64,000 nt of DNA, taken from assembly GCA_038087015.1 (NCBI GenBank), contig JASBNA010000031.1, forward strand, positions 248,001 through 312,000, written 5' to 3'. The position numbers and the translations under genes are program-made. Positions 11,309 through 22,303 of this stretch are shown here, piece by piece (within the stretch, counting starts at the first letter, position 1; each line of letters starts with the position of its first letter). The stretch is from Cerrena zonata (taxonomy: Eukaryota; Basidiomycota; Agaricomycetes; Polyporales; Cerrenaceae). The notes below the pieces were generated by a model. That model was not told the origin of the DNA and searched no databases. It saw only the letters and a list, made by a program, of their open reading frames with translations.

Positions 11309-13001
11309 ATGATGTACACACCGACAGAGATGATTCATCTCATCTACGACGGACATCACTCGCTCGATCCTGAGAAGCTAAATGCTCACATACAGCCTCT
11401 AGAAGAAGCGGAAGCTGTTACCGCTGAAACGAAGGTCTGCGCCGAGTTAGATCGAAAGCGGGACGCGATGAAGGAAGAAGTAAGACAGCTTGCAGCACAC
11501 GCCCTATCCATTGAACAATCCTTCGACAATATTCTTCATAACCTCAAAAATGCCAAAGCTACCGAGAAGATGTCGGAAGAGCTTGTTGAAGATACGAACA
11601 AACTGATTGATAGATGGAAGGAGCTCCAAGAGGTACTTATGATTTCTTCTATGTCCCTCCGGAAGTTTGATTGTTCAAACGCTTTTATAGGCCTTCCGAG
11701 AACAGGTCTGGAAATCCAAAGATTTTGCCGGAAAGGCTCGTATTGCCGCAGAAGGTTTTCGCTTTTATTTATTGTTTGATATTAGAACTGACGATGCTAT
11801 TCTTAGACTTCGCAAATGTTTTCATAGAGAAGGTCCTCAAGGATCCATCTCTAAACATACCCGGTATGAAGACTGCTATACATGAATACGCAGAAGTACT
11901 AACCTCCCCGATCATTCTCTGGCCTTAACGCTAACGTATTGAATTCCACCAGAACCTGAACGACGATACAAAGCATGCACAAGACCTAGTTGATGGATTT
12001 CGAGATCTTGCAAAGGACGTCAATGCATTCAGGAGTACTTGGGAACAAGTTATCAAACGTCACAAGCTTGACCTCAACACGACTCCATCAAGAATATCGA
12101 TAAGGATATTGCTAAGGTGGCTAACAAACTCAGGGCGTACGTATTAACGCTTTCTTGCTGTTGCTAGTGCCACTGACACGTTTCCTAATCTTCTTGATAG
12201 TTATCAGATGGCGGTAAGACACTCAGATAGATAATATAGCGTCATGATTAACATCTTGGCTCTAGATAGACACCATCAGCACCGCTGTCGGTATCTTCTC
12301 GCTTGCTTCAAATGCACTGTCTGTCATCTCGACCATTTGCCCGTCAGGGTGGCATAAAAGTGCCGTAAGTATACACAACTCACTTCATCGGAGAGGTTTC
12401 TCACCGCCGAAACGTTCCTCCAGACTACCATTCCTACGCCTGCAGTTCACGGCCCTCTAAAGAAGGCATCAATTAAACAAGGAGGTACGTACTACGCTCT
12501 TGTGGAATCATGTGTAGCTCACAGGCTGATACGTTTTCTAGAGAAGGAACGAAAGTTAGAGAAGCTCAAGCAATCCAGAGAAAGAAAGATCGCTGAGCTA
12601 AGATCTCTCGAAGCCCTTGACGCATGCCTTAGCGAATCGAAGGAAACCTTTGAAGTCATCACGACAAGGCTCGGGAAGTTTGCCGCTGTGTGGGGCTCAG
12701 TAAGTCGTAATAATGCCCTTACTGATTCATAATTGACTAGCTTTCAGATTCAAGGTGACTTGAGAGCAACAGAGGAATATTTGCATAAGGCCGAGGGAAC
12801 GGATACTGACAAGCCGGTGAGCAAGTCAGTCCAACAATACTGAAAATATACTGACTAGTACATCTGCTTCAGTTCCAGAGAACCATGTTCGACGCTCGAA
12901 TCAACTCCGCCCGCGAGCTGTACATTGTTCTTGCTGATATATTCCGGGAATACCAAGTGGCTGTGGACGCAGAATGTAAAATATTCAAGAGTAGCCCGTA
13001 A
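11309..13001 (+). pseudogene. B3: B-type gene with a 1-nt frameshift in exon 4
   Basis: Exons 11309-11632, 11691-11754 (64 nt), 11807-11895 (89 nt, as in B2), 11953-12136, 12201-12213 (13 nt, as in B2) and 12266 onward are recognisable. The block VWKSKDFAGKARIAAE and the end of the gene (IFREYQVAV, stop at 13001) are preserved. Exon 4 is 184 nt where B2 has 185. Compared with the inverted partial copy at 27722-28524, one T is missing near 12084, shifting the frame before the hydrophobic exon. The hydrophobic stretch is shorter than in B2 (IFSLASNALSVISTI). The rest stays open after the shift, so the lesion is recent, a sequencing error, or bypassed. Described as a broken member of the putative pore-forming family. 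Confidence 0.65.
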
Positions 13002-13352
13002 CTCGGGCATTCTATTTCTTAGTTGGCCTTGCATTGTTCCGGTTACGGACAGGTCTTTGTACTTGATTTGGGTTGGCCTATAGGATTTATTATTTATGCC
13101 TGTGGTGTCGATACATACACGTAATATGGGTGAAGAATAGTGGCAACTGTGGCGGTCACTTTCACGACCATGATGTACATGCGACCAACATGCCCATCGG
13201 GAATTCTGAGGCTCACACGTGTACTACACGTAAAGAGAAATACAGAGATAAATACAGAGATAGATATGGGAATAAACAATTCAAAAACATGCAGCGATAC
13301 ATAGGCTAGAGGTCCGACTATGAGTGAAGATTAAATATCATCGTTCTCGAGA
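13002..13352. other. Convergent intergenic region between B3 and C2
   Basis: This 350-nt 3' space contains a purine-rich stretch of short imperfect repeats (agagataaatacagagatagat, near 13240-13268). No gene is recognised. Confidence 0.4.
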
Positions 13353-14528
13353 TTAGAGAGTCTTCTGATAGGCTTCCAGTACCCTTGCGTAGGCTTCTAA
13401 CCTTTCCCTCAAAGCAGAAATGCATTGCTACGGATAGGGATAAGTATATACTGCGTAGATAAATTTTTGATAGCAACAATGGCTTACCATGTTCAGGTTG
13501 GGCCGCGAGACAACCATCGTTTGTAGCTCATCAACCTCTTTCGCTATCTATGGGGGGCCATAAATTATCTCTTAACATCGATAGAAGGTATTTGGACATA
13601 CCTCGTCGTATATTTGCACAAAAATTCCCATCTCATTTCCCAGCTGATCCAGGCCCATTCTGATGGGCTTCAGCTGATCCATGCTTTCTGCGGCTTGGGG
13701 GTCCATCGAATGCATATGTGTCAAATCACTGCCGCACACCGGGACTGAACTTCCCAATCAATTCTTCGGAAATGAAAAAAAATCAGAGCCCGCGACCTCA
13801 CCTTTCCGTATCCGATGGAGAGCGATTCGGGTCATTTGATGGAGGTGTGTCAGAATATGTGCAATAATGTGGGCTACTCCATGTTTTCCTTCCTTCGAAG
13901 TACCAAGTACGGCGTGACGCTCATTCTGAACACCGCTCTGCATGTAATGGCTCTCTGACAGCGCTTTCAGATGGTTCGAAAGCGTCCCGCAATCGTCAGG
14001 CAGCTCCTTGGCATGAGCGGCTTGTTGTAGGAGATTCTATAGGCACAGTCAGCGAGAGGACTAAGGTAACTCGGAGTATTAGCTTCAGACCTCCTTCCAT
14101 TGTAACAAGACGTCATTCTTACGACTACTGGATGCAGCAGTATCACTAAGGGCGTTCAGAATGGGGAACTGAAGATCTACATGTTCATCAGTATTGACCC
14201 CGATTGAGACGAAGTAGTAGCACTTACCCGTTGCAGCTGTCCTTATGTTGCCTGCGATGTCTTTGGCCTTCCATAGGAGTTGTGTGAACACCTAATGAAA
14301 GCCTCAATTACTCGATGCGTTGTCAACAAGATAAACAAAATATACCTCAAATTCTTCCCGCAAAGATTCAACCTCGGCGGAGGTCCAGGAATCAGCGCGA
14401 GAGATCCGGGTGATCAATCCAAAGAACTGGGAATGCAAGGAGCTGTTTGCAGTACTTAGATTACGGAGGCTGGTCTGTACCGTACTAATGGGTAGGGGTT
14501 GTGATGGAGGGACTGAGGGAGTAATCAT
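13353..14528 (-). CDS. C2: C-type helical-family protein
   Basis: Exon 1 is 14528-14346 (61 codons), exon 2 is 14291-14228 (64 nt, LLWKAKDIAGNIRTAA) and exon 3 is 14176-14091 (86 nt); these are the same lengths and phases as C0 and C1. Exon 4 begins at 14036 with NLLQQAAHAKELPDDC and includes a His-rich stretch (HIIAHILTHLHQM). Later exons carry MDQLKPIRMGLDQLGNEM and IAKEVDELQTMVV, ending in VLEAYQKTL before the TAA at 13355-13353. Boundaries of the last two exons are approximate. A TATAAA lies 60 nt before the start. The protein is soluble and helical with no leader, divergent from B4. Function is unknown; the conserved pairing with a B gene suggests a partner role (inference). Confidence 0.65.
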
Positions 14529-14587
14529 GGGTTGATTGGTTGAGTATGAAGTTGGGGAAGGAGAGACACAACACTACCCTGGGTTGC

Positions 14588-14593
14588 TTTATA
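14588..14593 (-). promoter_or_regulatory. TATA box of C2
   Basis: TATAAA on the minus strand, 60 nt upstream of the C2 ATG at 14528. Confidence 0.5.
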
Positions 14594-15727
14594 CAGATAT
14601 TGATGCTCTAGACGGTGGCGCTGAGTACAACACGACTCGGGCAGCACTCAAGTCATGTAGTATTGTAATAGAATGAAAACAGTACCGCCCCCCCCGGAGC
14701 CGTCTCGTTCAGGGATAGAACTATCGGGTTAGGCCTCGGTAGTACGTGTTTTGATACAAGAATCGTCCACAGAAAAACAAAGGCTCCCCATGACTACAAA
14801 TATGGGCCTCTACGCGTAGGAAAACCTGCTTTTCCACATACGTCAGCACTCATAGGTCTTGTTTTCTTCGATAGACTAAAACAAGTTGCATGACAGGAAC
14901 GATTTGCAGTTCCACGTGGCAGTGGTCCGTGTCTTGGCAGTAGGTATAAAGGGTGGCAAATAAGGCAAATGTTTTCGTATACAGAGTGACTTTGTGTCTT
15001 GTTCCAGCAAGTCGCGTAACCGTCAATCTTAAATTGGCGTGCTCAAGGTGTACTTGTCCAAGTCGTTAAGAATCCGTCGTAATTCGGAAATGTAATAAGC
15101 GGCCCGGGACTGGCGCCTACTCCAGCTGAAGTGCCAAATATTACCCCGAGTCGCTACACCTACTTGCAGACCGCTATCGCAGCCCCAATTAGTCTCATGT
15201 TTCCTTAACTTGTCCTTTACACACTTTTCGTGATTACTGATCTTGACAGCTGACTCGTTGTCCAAGTCGCCGCGCCGTGATGTCAGCGATTCTGACTCGG
15301 AGTAAGTTTTCATCACCGCCTCCCTATGGATTCGGGGTAACCTTTGAACTGTTCACAGAAACTGGTGAAAGTCTATGTCTTGACTGCCAGACACGTAGGT
15401 CGCGCCGCGGAAATCTAGCCTAATACTACGTCATGGTCGAATGATCATTGATATGTACCGTGATAGGCTATATCCCGCTGACGAAATGCGGCTGGCCCAT
15501 AGTAGTTTGTTCACGGTGGGTAAAATACATCCTAGGCATGACCTCGTTGAACCAGGCCGTATGCTTTCAAACTAAACCTAAACGAGCAACCTTGTGTGGT
15601 GCTGCAGCACGCTGTCTGAAATTTGTATAGTTCCCTCTTCATTCTAGATCTTCTATCAGCGCTGATCATTCATGCTACTTGACCGTTCGGATCCTTTAAA
15701 TTACCACGACCTTCCAGCTGATTCATC

Positions 15728-15733
15728 TATAAA
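15728..15733 (+). promoter_or_regulatory. TATA box of B4
   Basis: TATAAA, 70-75 nt upstream of the B4 ATG at 15803. It is retained although the B4 reading frame is broken. Confidence 0.5.
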
Positions 15734-15802
15734 CGAGGCCCTGAGGATCGATCCCCTTCCCTCGTAACTAGCTCTTCCATCCGCTCAAGAATATTCAGAA
15801 CA

Positions 15803-17132
15803 ATGGATCCGGACACGCAAAAAGAGCTACTAACGAAAGTTCGCAATCTAAAAGGCGACTGTCTTACCTCTCACAAGTCCTTCCTCGATATACTACAACA
15901 AATAAAAGAAGTTTCTATCGACCATTCGGTGACCATAGATATGCAACCAGTATTAGCAACACGTTATTCACAATGGGAAGGCTACTGCAGCGTATGTATT
16001 CTGCTTTATTTTAACATATAATTCCTGAAACCTAGAATAGACCTACATCCGCATTATTTGGAGGTCGCGATATATAGCGGAGACTGCTGAAACATCAGCA
16101 AAAGGTACGATCTAATGTAACAATCCCCAAAAGACATTCTAACTCACCTAGCCACTAGACTTTGTTGGACTTCTATCGCGCTCGTGTACAGAAGACCTTC
16201 CTACTCCTGAGGATATGCAGAAGCTCAAAGTCGTGAGTAGTGAAAATGCTCTTTTGACCTCGCGTGATACATTTGTGAGGTTAGACCATAGAACGGGACA
16301 GAATGAGAGGGCAAGAACTTGTGATAGCTTCTATGAACTGAAGGGGATATAGATTTATTCTCCAAAGGTTGGAGCAGTATTCCTTCTCTAAGAGGAGAGC
16401 AGGACTCAGATATATCGAGAAAAATGAACAAAGTGAAATGTGCTCTTCAATAGTAAGTCGCAACAATTTGGATTATCAATTTACTCAATTTACCAAAAAC
16501 ATGATTCAGCGTAGCGTCAAAGGTATGATACGTGTGATCGTCAGAATTCAACCAATCTCACTGTTTGTAGCTGGCAGGAATGTTTGCCGCTATCAAGAGA
16601 AATGTATCCCAAGCCGCATGTGTTGGATCAAAGGCCATGTCACGGTATCACGGGTTGGAAGATGACGACGTGACGAATGTGAGCTTTTCGTATTTAACTC
16701 CTGGTTATATAATATGTTTACTCCGAGTCCATGCAGGAAAAGCACGACCACGTACCAGGGCCTTCTCATGATGCATTCGACAATGTCACAACTCAGATAA
16801 GTATGATTATGTCTATATGGTATGCCGTAAGTGGTCAGTATATGGAGGTAGGCCAATCCTAACCTCTTGACATAGATCAGGGCTGATATGCGACAGGTTG
16901 GCAATTTCCTCAATATCGAAGAGGGCTCTGAGGCTCACAAGGTTCGTCGTTCCTTATAGAGATTTTCAACTGGAATTAATACAATTTGTTCCTCCAGCGC
17001 CAACGGTTGAGTATCATCTGCGAAACTTATTCTTTTCTCACAGAAATATTCCGTGAATATCAAGTAGCCGTCGCCAATAGACCCCCAATAGTACGCCGAA
17101 GGTATGTTGCGCGAGATAATATCTCCTTTTGA
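15803..17132 (+). pseudogene. B4: B-type gene with broken exon 4 and reduced hydrophobic head
   Basis: Exon 1 is 15803-15991, exon 2 is 16041-16104 (64 nt; the block has drifted to IIWRSRYIAETAE) and exon 3 is 16159-16232 (74 nt, 15 nt shorter than in B2). In exon 4 the family pattern CDSFYELKG continues as DIDLFSKGW only by changing frame near 16341-16344, a loss of one base. The entry phase of this exon also disagrees with exon 3. The 13-nt exon is present just before 16513. The exon that is hydrophobic in B2 here encodes only LAGMFAAIKRNVSQAAC. The end LTEIFREYQVAV is conserved. The gene is probably inactive, or assembled with errors. The promoter box is intact, so loss may be recent. Confidence 0.6.
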
Positions 17133-17698
17133 TTCAACGTTCTAACCATGGGTTGGAATCTAGAAGGCCCGCTTAGTTCATTCATCGATACATTGATGAT
17201 AGCCTCATACGACATCCATATATTTACAAGTTACCTTCTCTCTATAGTCGTTGTACTACTAGAGCAGCATATGATGTCATCACCTCATGTCTACTCCCGT
17301 GTCACAATAAAGTCAGGCCTGTGCAACACACTACATTTGCGAAGTATTGTGACCGTCACTTGTTCTCACATGTAAAGACATCGACCAATGATTAATATTG
17401 AACTATACCTGCGGCGGACGTATGCCCCAATGTGGAAAGTCATTACCTATATTTATCCACCGCAGTTCCAAATACAGTGTTGTAAAGTTACTTCGTCATT
17501 TACCTTCCTGTTTAATTTACTAGAATTAGCCATGGCCTTAAAGAGACCAGAGACCACCAGATACGAATGAAATAACACATAATAATTGAGAGGTCTACGA
17601 CACCAGCATAAAACTATACTAGGGTAGCTCATACATGTTCCGGTCGGCTGTATACGTACAGAAAATTATAACCTAATTACTGCGTTGGAATTTCGGAA
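17133..17698. other. Convergent intergenic region between B4 and A2
   Basis: Two ORFs (75 and 60 codons) are present without supporting signals. Nothing is recognised. Confidence 0.4.
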
Positions 17699-18564
17699 TT
17701 AGAATCTTTCCATTTGAGCCTTGAACTGGAGCAACCAAGTAACCTCATCTTGAATATCAGCAGCCACGAGCTTCAAATTTCCGGATTAACATCGAAAAAA
17801 TCTTGCAAATAATCGAGCTTACCGTGTTGTCTGTGACACGCTGTATAACACGCCTCACGAGGGCCTCAATCTGAAATTCGCTTTTAATGGCTGTAATCAA
17901 GACTAAACGGAAAGGATTTACTCTTTGGAAGTATCCGCCACTAAGATACCCAATACCGTTTTGCATAGTTTGGAATCGGTTTAGGATAGCGGTGGGATTA
18001 GATCCCAATTGCGTGATGACTTCGTGGTGGTTTCGGACCAGGTTTTGGAGAGTGTTGGTCCTTTGCCAGAATCTGGTTGCATTTGCTTGACTTCTGTTCC
18101 TGATCTCTATTGCACCCGTCTAATTATATGTATGTGAGAGAATGAAGGGTACGCATCACATACGACTTACTTGGAAGAATCGCTGAAGTGTGTCCAACTT
18201 TTCGCCTTGATCGAGACTAGCATCGAGAGCTCGACTGAGTATATTTCCGTATACGACTATTCAGCTAAAAGTCAGATATGTGTCTTTTCACGAATTCATT
18301 ACGTACAGTTAGCGGTAGTGATAGCACTGCGAGCCAAGAAAGTGCGAAGTTCAGTCACTATGGCACCTAGTTCCTAATCCCGGGGTTAGAATGTATGACG
18401 TGAAGGTCAACGCATAGTCGAACACTCACCGAAGAACAGTGTGCAAAGGTAGGTGCATACGGATTTCCCGCCTGTTGTGCGTGCACTTGCATGGCGTAGA
18501 GATCTGTACTTAGTTGATTCACGGCAGCCCGTACCTCGTCAAAATCAGTGTGGTATGCAGCCAT
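17699..18564 (-). CDS. A2: short helical-family protein
   Basis: Exon 1 is 18564-18430 (135 nt, identical in length to A1 exon 1), exon 2 is 18373-18307 (67 nt), and exon 3 is 18256-18171 (86 nt). A fourth exon contains SNPTAILNRFQTMQNGIG, then come a short exon (IEALVRRVIQRVTDNT) and a last exon ending EVTWLLQFKAQMERF at the TAA at 17701-17699. Phases agree with A1 at every junction I could place. It is about 200 aa and helical, without leader or membrane segment. A TATAAAA lies 77 nt upstream of the start. The end with W followed by a short helix is shared with A1 and A3. Function is unknown. Confidence 0.7.
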
Positions 18565-18640
18565 TTGAGAATACAAGAGTTTGAATGAGATGTGAGAGAA
18601 TCTTAGAGTAGGATGGAGTAGAGAAGTCTCCAGTGCGTCG

Positions 18641-18647
18641 TTTTATA
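18641..18647 (-). promoter_or_regulatory. TATA box of A2
   Basis: TATAAAA on the minus strand, 77 nt before the A2 start codon. Confidence 0.5.
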
Positions 18648-18649
18648 CA

Positions 18650-21363
18650 TCTTTTGTCGCAGATGCATCACGGTATAGCAAATCCTTCTCTGATTGTGAA
18701 GCACAGAGCTCTTCGGGGTTGAAGCTTGACTTGGCGCAAACAGTGTTCGAGAATGTTAGTAGAACTTCCAAGGAAAGAGAGATACCGATTGCGAATGGAG
18801 GAAGGATCGTGCCTAGTACGAACTAGAAGTTTTATGACAAACGATGTCATAGGTATGAGGAAGAGATATTAGCACTATCATGTTCGGCTAGAGATGTCAA
18901 AAGAATGTATACACAATTTGAACAGTATTCCCGTCGCAGGAAAGACAAAGAATCGCTTCTTGGCAAACGACGAACTGAAATGGCTTGTAATTTCGGGATA
19001 ACGGTAGAATTATGGAATGATTCAGGGAACGCCGTGTAGTTCGAGTCGCAAATGCACCTGTCGACGCTCGAGATCAGATGCTGCAGTCACCATATTGAAA
19101 GAAATTTTCCGCGTGTAAAAGGGATATTTTGAGCATCTGCATGTATGTGGCGTCGTTCTAGATGAGGAGAAACGAAATCATGAAAGCCTTGTGAGTGGGA
19201 TTTAGATTTATCGTTCAGCGGCGGAATGCAAAGCACCTACATCCTCAAAAAAAATATTCGGCCCTATTCCCCTCAGGTCTATGTTCGGGTAAATTAGAAT
19301 TCCATGCCTACAGACATAGTCTAGAGTTTATTCGTGGTATACCAAAGGATCCGTCCAATCTGCAACAGACATGAGTGATGAGACAGTACCTTCTGCATCT
19401 TTTACACGACCGGCAGCAGCAAGTGTCCGAGTTATATCGAGCAAAGCCAGCTAAGCCTCCAGTGACGGTCGAAGGATAACGGGTAGATAATGAATTCCCG
19501 CCAGCGAAGCCTCGGATCGGAAAGGTTGAACGCAAATATCTAGCCCCGCAGTTAGTATTCGATCGGAACGCTGGGGAGATAATAGTATTAGCGAATCCTG
19601 TGGGTCTGGGTCCCAAGTATACTATAGCGGAAACCGTGGCTTCATAATGCAAAACAGCATAGGTTTTGATAAAATTCTCCCCATTCGAAAGTCTGTGAGT
19701 GTGGAAAATTTTTCACAGCCCAAATAGATCTCGAGGATAATGCATCACTCACAAACCGTCGTAACGTAGCGCATCCACAGACTACTTTTATCTCGATATA
19801 AGGAACGTGGCTCCGCCGTGCCACAATATAGAGACTAAACAAATGATTGACAGTGGCTATACGTCCTAGGTGCAGTGTTCAGCACATCATATTAAAGCAA
19901 CCAAAGAGATAGCGCACATCCCTAGCTAGAGGAGATACCCAATATATCACATCCCTTGGTGTTACGGACGCTACGCAAGCTCGTCATTCTTTCAGAACAA
20001 AGGAGCTTGCCTCAGAAGAAGAATATGCATCGTTTCACCTGCGGGCGGCATAATCTTCATTTTCATCTTCCTTCTGAGAAAGAATCCAGTGTTAGAGTCC
20101 ACCTTCTCCTGTGCTTTAAGCAAAAGACGAGTATTTAGTTGCCTACAAGGTGTAATCGGGTAGGTTCGATCGATTGGGGTTAAGTATGTATACCCTGGAA
20201 CGTGCCTCTCAAAAGTAATACTTCTGGTTCATTGTATGAAATCTACATTGCTTCGAATTCGAATTCACAAACCTTGAATTTGTCCAAGCTAAGACAGCCC
20301 AACTCCGACCGGAAGTCACTCGGCTTCCAGCCCCTTACGATGACTCATATATGCCGCCCGTGTTTTTGGTGAATGTTAATGAGAGAGTAAAAGAGTACGA
20401 AGGTTGGGTTCCAGCGTGTCTACAGCATGCCAGCTGTAGAACGTGTATAAAGCGCGAAGCAAAAGATAACGCACCCAGGCAGAGTTGCCAGCGGCAGTAT
20501 TGCGCGCTGAGCGCCTTAGCGCGACTCGGCCTCCAACTTTCTTAAATTATACGCTACTCTGAAGCCATGGACATATGACGGTACGCACCCACGGAGCTAG
20601 TTTCAAAACAGTTCATCTTTATAGAACAAGCAAAATGCATTCATCTCGTTTTTTCTCTCGTGGGTGCAACTAACAGCGGTAGCGGTGGCTATGCAAGTCC
20701 ATGATTTTCATCAGACTTGCCAGCGAACTTGGAACGGGTCAGTGAAACACTTATCAGGCATAATATGCACCGGTCTATCCAGAAGACTGTGTCGAACCCT
20801 GTACGGAAGTAGAGCAATGGTCAGATGAAGGCCTCGTGTATCTTTGGGCTGCAGCGATGCTACTCTCTCGTAAATACAAGGATCACTAGTAAAATCGGAG
20901 ATATAAAATTTCCTGGTACCACGCATTAAAAGGTCTTTTCTTCAGGGTCTCACATACAAATGTATGATAGTGAGCAGTGCCATTCCCTAGCGGAGATTTG
21001 ACTGAAGGCAAAATATATAAATTTCCATCCATATGGTCGTGTTCTCGAACAATCTTTATTAACCACAACAGCTTCTTTCTCATTAGACATGGATATTTTG
21101 ACCTTACGATACAGCCCTTTTATCGCAGCTACGAGGTGATGGCCCCAGCCCCGGTTGCGTTATGAAAGAAACTTACACCGGCGCCCATGGGAAGCCTAAG
21201 CTCGACTGCGAGTGGCGGGATGATATCCTACACAATCTCGGCGGTACAATCAATTGCTTGCGTATAATCGATAACATTGAAAGGAAAACACCGGTGTGAC
21301 AGCTCGTAGTAGGATAAACGGTGGATCTGGGTGAGATGAACGTATTTGTATAGCCGTCTACTA
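18650..21363. other. No recognisable gene
   Basis: Both strands show only short ORFs (the longest is 114 codons, at 19308-19652 minus) with random-looking composition. No family block (KSKDxAG, IFREYQ, AILNRF) was found in any frame I inspected, so no further family member is supported here. Confidence 0.45.
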
Positions 21364-22247
21364 CTAGAAATTCTCCATCTTCCCGATGACATCGCGAAGC
21401 CAGACAACGTTATTCTCGAGTCCCTCGTCTGTCAACTATATCCAGAAGAGATAAGTAACCTAGATACAGCATGACTGAACACGCTCACCGTATCGTTCAA
21501 GATACTCTCTTCCCAACTTTGCGCATATTCCTCGATCTACCGTGCATAGTCAGAGAGCTGTGGGTACAATCGCACAAAGCATCAAGCCATACCCTGGGAT
21601 AGAAGACCCCGCTAAACCATCCAATACCGTTTAGGACGGTGTCGAACCGATTCAGGATTGCAGTCGTGTTGAATCCATAATGGCCTAGTATAGTTTCGGA
21701 AGTCCTGACCGACAATTTCAGGGTGTTGACTCTCTGCCAGTTATCAGTAGAAGCGGATTTATTGGCCGCTCTCACGTTACTTGGTGCGGGCTATATGATG
21801 ATAGGATTCGGACTCTAGTCTGATACCGCTATGAGTCATCATAATCTTATAGTTACCTCGAGGAACCGTCTCAGCTTCAACAACTTGTCCTCGCGGCTGA
21901 GGTCGTCTCTGACAACTTGACTAAGAAGATTGTTGTATGCGACTAGTGAGAGAATTGTTAAGTCGGGCCACCATGGCATAAATTAGATTCGTACACTTCG
22001 CGGTATTGTGAGCATAATGAACAACTTCTTGCCTGAATGTAGTGAAAATTCCGCGGAAATTCTGTAGGACACGATCAGTTTCGGGGTCGGAATATAGCAG
22101 TATCGAAATACATACATCGTGGCAGTCGTGAAACTCTGCCGGTATGGCGGTACCGACCTCGTTTGCAGAGAGTTGAATACGACGAAGTTCACTGTCGAGA
22201 TCAGCAATAGTAGAGGCAACCTCAGCAAGATTGTTGTGATATGCCAT
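21364..22247 (-). CDS. A3: short helical-family protein
   Basis: Exon 1 starts at 22247 (44 codons). A second exon (NFRGIFTTFRQEVVHYAHN, 67 nt) and a third exon (FAYNNLLSQVVRDDLSRED) follow, and a fourth contains FNTTAILNRFDTVLNGIGW, matching A2 and A1. A 48-nt exon (IEEYAQSWEESILNDT) equals the A1 exon 5 length, and the last exon ends NVVWLRDVIGKMENF at the TAG at 21366-21364. All phases agree. It is about 200 aa, helical, with no leader. It is transcribed in the same direction as A2, 2.8 kb away, so A2 and A3 may be an older duplication. Function is unknown. Confidence 0.7.
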
Positions 22248-22297
22248 AGCTAGAAATGATACTTTAGTGACTCATCTTTCTCAAAAGTTAGAGAGGC

Positions 22298-22303
22298 TAT
22301 ATA
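22298..22303 (-). promoter_or_regulatory. TATA-like box of A3
   Basis: TATATA on the minus strand, 51 nt before the A3 start. Confidence 0.45.

Larger units (their letters stand above)
14529..15802. promoter_or_regulatory. Shared upstream region of the divergent pair C2/B4
   Basis: This 1.27-kb space holds TATA-like boxes close to each start codon and a run of Cs near 14690. The 95-codon antisense ORF at 15029-15316 has no family resemblance and no splice support. Confidence 0.4.

Noticed and set aside
15029..15316. 95-codon minus-strand ORF between C2 and B4, considered as a further family fragment
   Set aside because: It lacks the KSKDxAG block, the 64/86-nt exon pattern and the EYQ-type ending.
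19308..19652. 114-codon Cys/Arg-rich minus-strand ORF
   Set aside because: Random-looking composition; no introns, promoter signal or paralogue.
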